Origin: Streptomyces sp. PT12
GTDB lineage: Bacteria > Actinomycetota > Actinomycetes > Streptomycetales > Streptomycetaceae
DNA: 64,000 nucleotides
Reading direction: 5' to 3'
NCBI RefSeq assembly: GCF_003311645.1
Contig: NZ_QEST01000096.1
Location: 158,206-222,205, forward strand
Below are positions 7,864 to 16,176 of the stretch, piece after piece. Under the pieces are notes generated by a model, which was given only the letters and a program-made list of their open reading frames with translations, searched no databases and was not told where the DNA came from. Each line of letters begins with the position of its first letter. Position 1 is the stretch's first letter. A program made the translations under genes and the position numbers.

Positions 7864-10718
7864 GGGCGGTGGAGGAAGTCGGCGGCGAGGGTTCGGACGA
7901 GGCGTTCATGGCCGGGGTCGGTGCCCAGGAGCCGATTGTTGTGCAGGTGGATGAGGTCGGAGGCGCAGGCGGCGGTGAGCGCAATGGGTAGGAGATCGCG
8001 GTAGGCGAGGAGGGCTCTGTGGTGTCGGGCGTGATAGGAGGCCAGGGCGGGCGGAACGAGGGCTTGGGCACCGTCGCGGATGGCGGGGCGGAGGGCATCC
8101 CGGTGGTGGCGTTGGTTCGGGGTCAGTCGGCCCGGCTCGAGGGCTCGTCGAGGCTGTTCGGACGCGAGGGTCGTGGCGATCTCGGCGGACGAGGCGGCGG
8201 CGAGGAGGAGGCGTTGGTTCTCCGTGAGGGCGAGGGCATGGAGGGCGAGTGCGCTGTCCGCGTGGAAGAAGTTCTCGGCGGCGGTGATGGCCTGGTCGCC
8301 GCCGTATCGCTCGATCTCCTGGTCGTAGGGCTCGAGGTGGAGGCCGTCGCGCAGTCCTCGTCGGTGGAGGTGGGCGACTGCAGTGGCGAGTTGGGGTTGA
8401 ACATGACCGTTCAGGGTGGCGGGGTCGCCGTGGAAGCGGAGGCGAAGGTGAGGGCCGAGCGCCGGGGTGGTGTAGCGGATCCAGAACCAGCGGTCGATGC
8501 CGGTTTCGATGGTCAGTTGGTCGAGCAGCGGGGTGAGCTCGGTGAGGGTGGCGTCGTGGAGGTGGGCCGGACCGGGGAGAACGGCGGACAGCCAGGTGCC
8601 ACCGGGGAGGTGGCGACCTGCGCGCGGTGCCCGGATGGCTCGGTGGGGGCTGGGCCGGGGCTGGGGTGGGGCGTCACGGCGGGTGAGGGAGACGACGAGT
8701 TCGAGGTGGTGGCGTTCGCCGTCGGGGCCCGGGAGGACACCGAGGGCTTCGGGGGAGCCGAGGGGTTCGTGGAGGGTACGGGTGCCCCGGTGGACGCTGC
8801 GGCGCAGGAGTTCGCGCTCGTCGGGATCGTGGAGGTCGAGTGGAAGATGGCGGTCATTCTCGGTGGCGACCACGGTGTCGGGAAGGGCGGGGTGGACGGT
8901 GTGCCGCCAGGCTACGAGTGCGCTGGTGAAGGCGGCGCGGTTGCCTGCGGTGGCGGCCAGTTCGGCGGGTATCTGCCAGCGGGCGGGGCAGAGAAGGATG
9001 TCGCGGTAGCGCACGCGGGGTGTGAAAGGGAAGGCCGACAGCGGGCCCCAGTTCCAGGGGTGCCATGGGCGGGTACCGGCGTGGCCGAGCAGATGCAGGG
9101 CACGGGCGACTGGGGGTAGCAGACGGGGCGCGATGCGGCTGCGGAGGACCGGGGTGACGGGACGGTCGTGGCGGGTGGACCACAGCAGCAGATGCGTACC
9201 GGTGGTGGTGAGGGCCAGTTCCTCGGGGATCAGGTCTCCCGGTCGGGTGGGAACGCCGAGGGGGATACGCCAGGGGGCGGTGCCCGTCTCGACGTTGAGC
9301 GCTCCGGTGGCAGCGGTACGAGTGCGGCAGACGATCTCGGCGACCATCGTTCCGGTTCCGTCGTCGGCGTGCTGAGTGACGGCGAGTTCGGGTAGCCAGC
9401 GGGTCCAGCGCCCCGATGCCGCGCCTGCGTCCTGCGAGCCGGTCCCGGGCACGACGGCGACGCCGAGCGCCCCGCTGGCCGTGTTGAGGAGCTGTAGGTG
9501 GATCTCGGCAGTGCGGGGTGGCGGCAGCGGGGAGGGGTTGGCGAGCCGGTCGAGGTCACGGTCCTGGAGAACGATCTCTGGTGTACCGGTGCTGAGGGAA
9601 CCGGCGAGCAGGGACGCCAGTGCGGCCATGCGGGAGGGGACAAGCCCCTCGTCGGTGCCGAGTGCGTCGTGGGCCGTCGGTGGCCCGAGACCTGTCACAG
9701 GGTCGAGGGCTTCGAGAAGGGGAACGAGTCTGTGGCGGCCGTAACGAGCGCTGAAGCGGCGGTGGTAGTCGCCGAGCGGTGGGTTGCGGTGGCCGATGCG
9801 CCAGAGGACGGAGGCGGCAAGGGCGGCGCTGTCACTCACGATTCGAGGCAGGGCGATCTCGGCGTCGGCGAGGGTGTCCACGGTCAGCGGGCGCGTGGAG
9901 TGGTGGAGGGAGGCGGCGAGATCCTGAGCCGCTGACAGGAGGGGCCGACGGTGGGGTGAGCCGGGAGGGTGTGCGTCGGCCTCCCGGATGAGGGTGCCCA
10001 GGCGCTCCAGTGTGCGGGCGGCTGGGGAACGCGCCGGGAGGCGGCGCAGAAGATGCTGGATTGGGTCGGCACGAAGGTCGCTCGGGAGGAGGTCGCCGAG
10101 CAGGATTCCCGCCTCGATCATGTGCAGCACGGCGCGGGCGATGGTGGAGGCGCTCGCGCCGGGATGACGGTCGGCCAGTTCCGCGAGTATGGAGGCGGCT
10201 GGCGCGCCGTCCGCGCAGGCGCGGAGTAGCCAACGGGAGACTCGGGTGTCCCGCACGCTGCCGATCTCCGCGCCGCGCTCGGTGGGGCGCTCGACCTCCA
10301 GCCGGTCGCCGCGCCGGGTGACCAGGTTGCTGGTGGTCAGGGTGAGTGCACGCAGCAACTCCGGCTGTTCGTACAGTAGTTGATCGGCGAGGGCCGACAG
10401 CCAGTGTGGGCTCGGTGTGGTGATGGCGCGGTGGACCGGGCCCAGCCGCAGCGTGGTGGCACGGGCGGTCAGGGAGGCTGGCGCCACACCCGCGAAGACG
10501 CCGTGCGGGGTGGTGCGGCAGCGTGAACGGAGGTCGTAGCCGCGCAGGGTGGCCCTGGTGCGAACGTCGCTGTCGGCTTCTGAGGGCTCGATGCCCCGAT
10601 TGGCGATGAGAATCCCCTCGGCCAGGAGACCGTCGGCCCCATGGCCGACTTCTCGGTGGGGCCGAAGCGGTAATCGGGCCATGGCCACCGGGTGAGCCGA
10701 GAACAGCCTGCGGGGCAT
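7860..10718 (-). CDS. LanB-type lantibiotic dehydratase (class I, full length)
   Basis: A 952-aa dehydratase. The N-terminal part (M-P-R-R-L-F-S-A-H-P-V-A then R-T-T-P-H-G-V-F-A-G-V) is the glutamylation domain, which uses glutamyl-tRNA to activate Ser/Thr. The last 250 or so residues (from T-W-L-S-A-V-L-P) form the SpaB C-terminal elimination domain. The frame is open to 10862, but that would overlap the precursor gene. No GTG, and no ATG other than 10718, gives a sensible family start. The ribosome binding site at 10718 is weak, as expected for a catalytic enzyme placed after an abundant precursor. Confidence 0.92.
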   Translation of the reverse strand: MPRRLFSAHPVAMARLPLRPHREVGHGADGLLAEGILIANRGIEPSEADSDVRTRATLRGYDLRSRCRTTPHGVFAGVAPASLTARATTLRLGPVHRAITTPSPHWLSALADQLLYEQPELLRALTLTTSNLVTRRGDRLEVERPTERGAEIGSVRDTRVSRWLLRACADGAPAASILAELADRHPGASASTIARAVLHMIEAGILLGDLLPSDLRADPIQHLLRRLPARSPAARTLERLGTLIREADAHPPGSPHRRPLLSAAQDLAASLHHSTRPLTVDTLADAEIALPRIVSDSAALAASVLWRIGHRNPPLGDYHRRFSARYGRHRLVPLLEALDPVTGLGPPTAHDALGTDEGLVPSRMAALASLLAGSLSTGTPEIVLQDRDLDRLANPSPLPPPRTAEIHLQLLNTASGALGVAVVPGTGSQDAGAASGRWTRWLPELAVTQHADDGTGTMVAEIVCRTRTAATGALNVETGTAPWRIPLGVPTRPGDLIPEELALTTTGTHLLLWSTRHDRPVTPVLRSRIAPRLLPPVARALHLLGHAGTRPWHPWNWGPLSAFPFTPRVRYRDILLCPARWQIPAELAATAGNRAAFTSALVAWRHTVHPALPDTVVATENDRHLPLDLHDPDERELLRRSVHRGTRTLHEPLGSPEALGVLPGPDGERHHLELVVSLTRRDAPPQPRPSPHRAIRAPRAGRHLPGGTWLSAVLPGPAHLHDATLTELTPLLDQLTIETGIDRWFWIRYTTPALGPHLRLRFHGDPATLNGHVQPQLATAVAHLHRRGLRDGLHLEPYDQEIERYGGDQAITAAENFFHADSALALHALALTENQRLLLAAASSAEIATTLASEQPRRALEPGRLTPNQRHHRDALRPAIRDGAQALVPPALASYHARHHRALLAYRDLLPIALTAACASDLIHLHNNRLLGTDPGHERLVRTLAADFLHRP

Positions 10719-10812
10719 CGCACCACCGTTCGTCGGAGGCGTGGACGTGGGAATGACGAGGACGCGGCCGGGCGGGATGGGCACCCGGGCCGCTCGCGGT
10801 CCCGAAGCCCCT

Positions 10813-10986
10813 TCAGCAGCCGGTCGTCGGGCCCTGGGGCGGGGACTCGCCACAGCCGTCACCTGTGGTGTCGCCCTCCTCCTCGCCGCCGCTCAGCCAG
10901 ACGTGGAGGCCGTCCACGGGCCGCTGCCGTAGGTCCAGGTCGAAGGCGTCGGCCAGTTCGGGTGCTGGCGCCGGGGACGTTGTCAT
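10813..10986 (-). CDS. FxLD family lanthipeptide precursor peptide
   Basis: A 57-aa peptide easily missed in annotation. The leader has the family-defining F-D-L-D motif at residues 15-18 (A-D-A-F-D-L-D-L-R). The acidic segment W-L-S-G-G-E-E-E precedes a Thr/Ser/Cys-rich end: T-T-G-D-G-C at 40-45 and a final T-T-G-C at 54-57, so two Thr-Thr-(x)-Cys ring donors are present. The ATG has a GGAGA box. It lies between the FxLD methyltransferase and LanB genes, all on one strand, which is the standard order of this class. The leader cleavage point is not evident, and the peptide has the expected lack of other function. Confidence 0.9.
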   Translation of the reverse strand: MTTSPAPAPELADAFDLDLRQRPVDGLHVWLSGGEEEGDTTGDGCGESPPQGPTTGC

Positions 10987-11065
10987 CCGGTTCTCCTTGT
11001 GGTGAGGTTCCCGGCGTCGCGCCGGGACGTCGGTGTGGTGCCGATTCGGGTGGCGGGCGGCGCGG

Positions 11066-12277
11066 TCAGCCGATGGTCAGCCGGACGCTGGGCTTGTCGA
11101 TGACCACGCCGGTCGGGAGCGCGGGGTCGCCGCGCCGGTGGGCGCGGACCTCGGGGTCGCCCTGGTGGCGGGCGGTGGCGTTCCAGCGGATGACCTCGTC
11201 GGCGAGCGCGAGGCCGAGGTGTTCCCGGTCGGGGCCGTGAGCGATGACGCCGAGTTCGAACGGGTCGGTGTGATCCGGTGCGGTGCGCAACGCGAGGTAG
11301 GCCAGGGAGCTGTCGCTCCAGATCGCCGCCGCGCCGGTGCCCAGGACCCACCCCACCAGTCCGCGTTCCGCGGCGGTCCGGCTGGCGCGCAGCCTGCCGT
11401 AGGGCGCGACCGCCCCGGCGAGCCACACATCGAGGCGGGGCAGCAACCCCTCCGAGCCGGTCAGACGCACCCCCGTCCACAGCTCGCGGCGGGCCGTGGA
11501 GAACGCCGCACGGAGCGCGGGTTCGTCGCAGGGCTGGCGCTCGTCGACGACCAGCCGGACATCCTCGTCGGCCAGCCGGACCACACGCGGCGCGTCAGCG
11601 CTCTCCCCCCGCATGGCGAGGAATCCGGAGACGATCGTGGTGTCGCTCCGCAGCTGCCCCCCGTCCCGGGCGAAGGCGAAGGTCCGGGACAGGCCACGGA
11701 AGCGGAGCGGAACGACAAGCCGTCCGCCGTCTGCCAGTTGGTCGAACCACGCCTCCGGCAGGTCGGCCGACCCCGCGGTCACGATGATGCGGTCCCAGCC
11801 GCCGACCGGGGCGTCGGTCAACGGCAACGCGCCATCGCCCGTCCGAACCCGCACCCGCTGGTACCCGGTCTCATCGAGGAGTTGGCGGGCACGCCCGGTG
11901 ATGTCCGGATCGATGTCCAGGCTGGTGACGACCCCCGCGGGGCCGACGAGCTCGGCCAGCAGCGCGGCGTTGCAGCCCCCTGAGCCGATCTCCAGCACCC
12001 GCATCCCCGGAGCCAGCCGAGCCGCCTCCAGCATCCGCGCGTGCAGCCAGGGCGCCGAGACGGAGCTGACGGCGCGCCCGTCGTCGGTGCGCTTGGTGAA
12101 GATGGCCTCAGGCGCGCCGTAGACCTCCTCAGGAGGCACCTCAGGCGCGAACCGGTGGCGCGGAACGGCACGGAACGCCGCCGCCACCATCGGCCCCACG
12201 ACGGCGCCGCGCTCCACCAACTCCCGCACCATCCGCTCGCGCAGCTCCTCAACGCCCGCCGCCGTCCCCGTCGTCAT
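11066..12277 (-). CDS. FxLD-system protein-L-isoaspartate-type O-methyltransferase (OlvSA-like)
   Basis: A 403-aa protein with an N-terminal PCMT-like methyltransferase fold. The SAM motif V-L-E-I-G-S-G-G-C is at about residues 94-102, and D-I-D-P-D follows at 121-125. About 200 extra C-terminal residues are characteristic of lanthipeptide-linked family members. Known relatives methylate an Asp side chain in the modified core peptide; the ester collapses to a succinimide and then to isoaspartate. The start at 12277 is chosen because a GAGGGAGGA box precedes it; the earlier ATG at 12292 overlaps that box. First gene of the lanthipeptide operon. Confidence 0.92.
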   Translation of the reverse strand: MTTGTAAGVEELRERMVRELVERGAVVGPMVAAAFRAVPRHRFAPEVPPEEVYGAPEAIFTKRTDDGRAVSSVSAPWLHARMLEAARLAPGMRVLEIGSGGCNAALLAELVGPAGVVTSLDIDPDITGRARQLLDETGYQRVRVRTGDGALPLTDAPVGGWDRIIVTAGSADLPEAWFDQLADGGRLVVPLRFRGLSRTFAFARDGGQLRSDTTIVSGFLAMRGESADAPRVVRLADEDVRLVVDERQPCDEPALRAAFSTARRELWTGVRLTGSEGLLPRLDVWLAGAVAPYGRLRASRTAAERGLVGWVLGTGAAAIWSDSSLAYLALRTAPDHTDPFELGVIAHGPDREHLGLALADEVIRWNATARHQGDPEVRAHRRGDPALPTGVVIDKPSVRLTIG

Positions 12278-12314
12278 GCCGTCCTCCCTCATCGTGCCTG
12301 CCTATTGCCCACCT

Positions 12315-12617
12315 TCATGTAACCCTATGGCTACGACACGTGAGCGCTGACGCTCGGGTCGGGCGCGTGGGGTGGCGGGTCAAAGGGTGCGGAGGAACGC
12401 CGACCACTGGGGGGGTGGGGACGGCAAGGACCGGGCTCTGCTCGCCGAGCTTGCTGTCCCGCATCGCGACCACATCGGTCACACGGGCCACCTCGACGCA
12501 CTGTCCGTTGTCGGAGGAGCGCGAGGACGTGGTCCAGCGCGCGCCGTTCAGTGCGGCCAACTCGACGCAGTTGCCGTTGGCTTCGGAGTATGAGGACGTG
12601 ATCCAGATTCCACTCAT
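12315..12617 (-). pseudogene. DUF397 protein with tandem half-motifs, frameshifted in a G7 tract
   Basis: DUF397 proteins are small partners of XRE/DUF5753 regulators. This one has two copies of the W-x-x-S-S-x-S-x-x-N-G-x-C-V-E motif, then the usual A-M-R-D-S-K and P-V-L-A-V-P. The end should read Q-W-S-A-F-L-R-T-L and stop at 12380, as in the neighbouring copy. Instead a run of seven G on the plus strand (12409-12415), one base longer than the matching six bases in the copy, shifts the frame into a Pro/Thr-rich tail. The start at 12617 gives MSGIWITSSYS. It is a decayed gene, a sequencing slip or a variable tract. Confidence 0.75.
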
Positions 12618-12681
12618 ACGGCCAAGTGAACGCGCCCCCCGGGGACCGGCGCCAGGCCGGGTGGGGGGCGCGTTGGAGCAC

Positions 12682-12867
12682 TCAGAGGGTGCGGAGGAAC
12701 GCCGACCACTGGGCCGTGGGAACGGCCAGCACCGGGCTCTCCTCACCGAACTTGCTGTCCCGCATCGCGACCACATCGGTCACGCGGGCCACCTCGACGC
12801 AGTTGCCGTTGTCTGCGGAGCGCGAGGACTTGATCCACACCGCTCCCGTTACATCAACCCTGTTCAT
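12682..12867 (-). CDS. DUF397 domain protein
   Basis: A complete 61-aa DUF397 protein: W-I-K-S-S-R-S-A-D-N-G-N-C-V-E-V, then A-M-R-D-S-K and the C-terminal W-S-A-F-L-R-T-L. Its start lies 14 bases inside the end of the XRE regulator, the usual arrangement for this pair. Members of the family are thought to act with the upstream DNA-binding protein; BldB-type and toxin-antitoxin-like roles have both been proposed. It is about 80% identical by eye to the second half of the broken copy at 12315-12617, so the two arose by duplication. Confidence 0.92.
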   Translation of the reverse strand: MNRVDVTGAVWIKSSRSADNGNCVEVARVTDVVAMRDSKFGEESPVLAVPTAQWSAFLRTL

Positions 12868-13741
12868 GACTCCCTGCCAGTTTTGTGAGGAGGCTCCTGG
12901 AGGCCCCCTCGCTCAGCGATTTGTTCCACATGTCGGCGAACCCGGCGTCGTACCGCTCGATCTCGGTGGGCCGGTCCAGATAGAGATCACCCGTGTACCC
13001 ATCAGCGTAGACGGTGGGCGGCTCGGTCTCCTTGCCGTCCCCGTTGACCGGGAACCGCAGGATGTAGAACGGGCCAGCGGACAGGCCCTGGTGGAACCCA
13101 GCCTCGGTCGGGACCACCCGGATCTCCACGTTGTCCAGCTGGGACAGCTTCGCCAGATGGCGCAGCTGCTCCGCCATCACGGCGCCTCCCCCGATCGGGC
13201 GCCGCAACAGCGCTTCGTCCAGCGTCACGCGCAGCAGAGGTGGCTCGGTCACCCGGGTGACCATGTTCTGCCGGGCCAGCCTCAGCCGCACCCGGCGTTT
13301 GATCTCCTCCTCGTCCTTGTCGGGGTGAGCCGCCCTGATGATGATCCGTGCGTAGTCCTCGGTCTGGAACAGGCCGGGCACCAAGTCGCCTTGATAGATC
13401 GACATCTGGGAGGCGGCGCCCTCAAGACCGATGAAGACGTCGAATCCCTCCGGGATGATGTCGCCGAAGCTGTGCCACCAGCCCCGGGCCTTCGTTTCCT
13501 TCGCCAGACCCATCAGCGCCTCGGTGATCTCCGCCGACGCGCCATAGATCTTGCACATGGTCTGGACGTCATGGCTTCGCATCGAGGTGAGCCCCGACTC
13601 GATCCGCCACATTTTCGCCTCCGACCACTCCAGCTTCTTCGCCGCCAGCTTGAGCGTGAGCCGCGCGTCGGTACGCAACTCGCGGAGCACCCGCCCCAGT
13701 TGGCGCCTTGGCACGGTCGACCCCAGCATCGCTTCCGCCAT
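12854..13741 (-). CDS. XRE-family helix-turn-helix regulator with DUF5753
   Basis: A 295-aa regulator. The N-terminal HTH (L-G-R-V-L-R-E-L-R...L-E-W-S-E-A-K-M-W-R-I-E-S-G) occupies about residues 12-65. The rest is the DUF5753 domain, recognisable by Y-Q-G-D-L-V-P-G-L-F-Q-T and R-L-A-R-Q. The ATG at 13741 has an AGGGG box 5 bases upstream, so the longer frame to 13903 is not needed. It forms an operon with two DUF397 genes. This widespread actinobacterial pair is linked to development and antibiotic control; the target here is unknown. Confidence 0.93.
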   Translation of the reverse strand: MAEAMLGSTVPRRQLGRVLRELRTDARLTLKLAAKKLEWSEAKMWRIESGLTSMRSHDVQTMCKIYGASAEITEALMGLAKETKARGWWHSFGDIIPEGFDVFIGLEGAASQMSIYQGDLVPGLFQTEDYARIIIRAAHPDKDEEEIKRRVRLRLARQNMVTRVTEPPLLRVTLDEALLRRPIGGGAVMAEQLRHLAKLSQLDNVEIRVVPTEAGFHQGLSAGPFYILRFPVNGDGKETEPPTVYADGYTGDLYLDRPTEIERYDAGFADMWNKSLSEGASRSLLTKLAGSHEQG

Positions 13742-14002
13742 GAATCCCCTTCCCTCGTTCAGTCTGAAGTAGTCCCTTGCCCCGGAATGAAAGCCCGCCA
13801 TCCATTCATTTCTCAATGGCGTTTGCCCCTTCGAAAACGTGACCACCGAAAGGGCTCCCTGAAGGCTTGCACATTTCTCGGGCAATGAGCATTCTAGATC
13901 CACCGGTTGCCCGGTGTGTCAATCCAGCCACGTTACGTGGTAGTTGATGCTGCCCGCAGCCGGGGATCCGCCGGAACGAATCGAGCGGCAGGTGACACCC
14001 CC

Positions 14003-14155
14003 ATGAACACGCAGGACCAGGCCATGCCCCCTGACGGCGAGGCGGACGAGGGCGAGAGTCGGATCGCCGTTCTCACCTCGGAAGAACTCGCCGCGCGCTG
14101 GGCCGAGTTGAACAAGCAGATCGACGCACATCTTGAGGAGCTGAGGCGTAAGTGA
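14003..14155 (+). CDS. Small hypothetical protein (50 aa)
   Basis: An acidic then basic 50-aa product ending in a charged helix (S-E-E-L-A-A-R-W-A-E-L-N-K-Q). I chose the ATG at 14003, preceded by GGCAGGTG. It overlaps the next small ORF by a GTGA. No family is recognised. Its place just before the integrase suggests a mobile-element accessory gene. Confidence 0.5.
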   Translation: MNTQDQAMPPDGEADEGESRIAVLTSEELAARWAELNKQIDAHLEELRRK

Positions 14156-14268
14156 CGCGGCAGCGGTATGAAAACGATCAGGGAATACGGACCAGCGAGA
14201 TCGTCGCCCAGGTCGTCGTGGGCTGCGGACTTGTGGTCACCATCACACTGGCGGTGATGGCGCGATGA
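14152..14268 (+). CDS. Small putative membrane protein (38 aa)
   Basis: The GTG at 14152 overlaps the preceding TGA. The 38-aa product has a polar N-terminus and one hydrophobic segment (I-V-A-Q-V-V-V-G-C-G-L-V-V-T-I-T-L), so it is probably a single-pass membrane peptide. The stop overlaps the next start (ATGA). No homology is recognised. The chain of coupled overlaps is the main support. Confidence 0.4.
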   Translation: MTRQRYENDQGIRTSEIVAQVVVGCGLVVTITLAVMAR

Positions 14269-14339
14269 ACCCCAGCGGGATGGTGGCCGTCGAGATCACC
14301 GCCGCCACGGTCAAGCTCGGCGAGGGATTGCGGCCTTAA
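14265..14339 (+). CDS. Possible micro-ORF (24 aa)
   Basis: ATG at 14265 overlaps the previous stop and reads 24 codons to TAA. It is the third of a chain of overlapping tiny frames ahead of the integrase. It may be a real peptide, a translational coupler or chance. Confidence 0.25.
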   Translation: MNPSGMVAVEITAATVKLGEGLRP

Positions 14340-14377
14340 TGGTGGCCTATTCTCTGGGGAATTGAGAAAATGGGGGT

Positions 14378-15946
14378 ATGAACACGACAGCAGCAATCGA
14401 GGTTTCGCAGTCCCGGAGCAGTCAGCATCTCGCCCTTACCGGCCGGGAATACCTGAGGGTTTCCCAGGACAGGTCGGGTCAGAGGCGGAGCGTCACCGAT
14501 CAGCACGGCGAGAACGAGGAGATCGCGGCTGAGCATGGGATCACGATTTCTGGTGATCCTTACACGGACAATGATTTGTCGGCGTCGCGGTACGCGCGGA
14601 AGCAGCGTGAGGACTTCGCGCGCCTGATGAACGATCTCGGGTCGGGTCAGTTCGGCGCGAACGTGCTGATTCCGTGGGAGGCGTCGCGGGGAAGCCGTCA
14701 GATGACGGAATGGGTGCAGTTGATCGAAGTATGTGCCGAGAAGCGCGTGCGGATCTTTGTCACCTCGCATGAGCGGCTGTATGACCCGAGGAACGGCCGT
14801 GACCGCAGTGTCCTCTATGACGAGGCGAACAAGGGGGAGTACAGCTCGTACGAGACGAGCGAGCGGATCAAGCGGACGGCCCGCAGGCTCGCCCGGGCGG
14901 GGCGGCCGTACGCGCTGGCCCCCTACGGTTTCCGCCCGGTGTACGACCAGGCCACGGGTGATCTGGTGAACTGGGTGGAGGACCGGCCCGCTTCCCGGGT
15001 GCCGAAGATCCTTTTCCATGCCCTGGTGCGGGGGATCTCGTTCAAGCGTGTTGAGCGGTATCTTGCGCAGCGTGGGTATCTCACGCACAGGGGACGCCCG
15101 TTCAGCCATCAGCGGCTTTTGGCGATGGCGCACATCCACGCCTACGCGGGGCTGAAGGTGCACATTCCCAACGAGGTGGACGGGGAACCGGTCAGGCGCC
15201 GGGGGGTGAAGAATCCACAGATCACCAAGGCGGTATGGGAGCCGCTGGTGTCCCCGGAAGTGTTCTGGAAGGTCCAGAAGATTTTGGCGGACCCTTCCCG
15301 CCGCACGTACCGTCACGGCCGGGCCGTCCACGAACTGACAGCGGCCGTCAGATGCGACGTGTGCGGCAGCCTTGTCAGGGTGAAATCCCCGGACTCGCCC
15401 AAGGCGATCTACGTGTGCAAGGACAATCAGTGCGTGCAGATCAGCAAGGCCGCCGTTGATTCCGTCCTGATAGGCGACGCGGCCAAGCCCGGGGCGCTGC
15501 TGCGGTATCTCGCGTCCGATGCCGTCTACCGGGATTTCGCCGCCCCGCCGAGGGACGACGCGCGGGCCGCCCGTATCCGCGCGAAACTCGCCGAATTGCG
15601 GGCGGAGAAGGCCGTGTGCGAGAACACCGAGACGAAGACGGCGGCCGAGGCGATGATGATCGCGAAGACGCTGGACGGCATCACGGCGGACATCGCCGCC
15701 CTGGAGGCGACCGAGCAGGCCACCGCGATGCCCGAGACGCTCCGCTCGCTCGTCGCGCCGGGAGAGGACATCGCGCAGCGGTGGGCGCGTATCGAGCTGA
15801 CCGCCCGCCGCGAAGCCGTCCGCCTCGTCTTCTCCCCCGCCGCCCTGGGCGAGGTCCGCATCCGGCGCCGGGAAGGCAAGCCCGGTGTGCTGCACCGGAT
15901 CACCTACACCATGACGCCGGACACGAACCCGGTCCGGTCTGGCTGA
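14378..15946 (+). CDS. Large serine recombinase (phage/ICE-type integrase)
   Basis: A 522-aa site-specific integrase. The N-terminal resolvase domain carries the catalytic Ser29 in Y-L-R-V-S-Q-D-R-S-G, and the E-x-S-R-x-S-R motif at 101-107. A recombinase domain follows (about 175-300). The zinc ribbon has Cys326, Cys329, Cys347 and Cys352, and an Ala/Glu/Lys-rich coiled coil near 395-450 is interrupted as in phiC31/TG1-like enzymes. Such enzymes insert an element between attP and attB without a tRNA target. It is transcribed towards the convergent replication genes of the element. The att sites could not be identified by eye. Confidence 0.95.
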   Translation: MNTTAAIEVSQSRSSQHLALTGREYLRVSQDRSGQRRSVTDQHGENEEIAAEHGITISGDPYTDNDLSASRYARKQREDFARLMNDLGSGQFGANVLIPWEASRGSRQMTEWVQLIEVCAEKRVRIFVTSHERLYDPRNGRDRSVLYDEANKGEYSSYETSERIKRTARRLARAGRPYALAPYGFRPVYDQATGDLVNWVEDRPASRVPKILFHALVRGISFKRVERYLAQRGYLTHRGRPFSHQRLLAMAHIHAYAGLKVHIPNEVDGEPVRRRGVKNPQITKAVWEPLVSPEVFWKVQKILADPSRRTYRHGRAVHELTAAVRCDVCGSLVRVKSPDSPKAIYVCKDNQCVQISKAAVDSVLIGDAAKPGALLRYLASDAVYRDFAAPPRDDARAARIRAKLAELRAEKAVCENTETKTAAEAMMIAKTLDGITADIAALEATEQATAMPETLRSLVAPGEDIAQRWARIELTARREAVRLVFSPAALGEVRIRRREGKPGVLHRITYTMTPDTNPVRSG

Positions 15947-15961
15947 TCACCTGGCGGGGAT

Positions 15962-15999
15962 GCCCGGCGCCCTCACTCGGGGAGAGGGGGGTGCCGGGC
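15962..15999. terminator. Bidirectional hairpin between integrase and convergent operon
   Basis: GCCCGGCGCC (15962-15971) pairs with GGTGCCGGGC (15990-15999), 10 bp with one G-T pair and an 18-base loop. It begins 16 bases after the integrase stop and overlaps the end of the convergent small gene. Confidence 0.6.
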
Positions 16000-16176
16000 G
16001 TCCTCGGGCAGCAGGTCACGCAACCGTTCCAGCACGTCCCGGGGCGGCGCCCCGGCCCTCTTCAGCCACTCGTCGAGGAACACCTCTCTTTCCTCTTCTC
16101 GTCCATCTTCACCGCCTGTCACTGCCGTCTCCGCTTCAACCGTGCTGGGCTTCTGTGCCCGCCGATGATCACCCAC
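15973..16176 (-). CDS. Small hypothetical protein (67 aa) downstream of rep
   Basis: A charged product whose C-terminal half looks like a regular helical domain (V-F-L-D-E-W-L-K-R-A-G-A-P-P-R-D-V-L-E-R-L). The GTG start at 16176 overlaps the rep stop by 8 bases, so it would be translated with rep, and it ends at the hairpin. No family is recognised. The N-terminal third is low in complexity, so the start is uncertain. Confidence 0.5.
   Translation of the reverse strand: MGDHRRAQKPSTVEAETAVTGGEDGREEEREVFLDEWLKRAGAPPRDVLERLRDLLPEDARHPPLPE

Noticed and set aside
10741-10932. A plus-strand 63-codon frame with an apparent signal peptide
   Set aside because: It is the complement of the lanthipeptide precursor and lacks a ribosome binding site.
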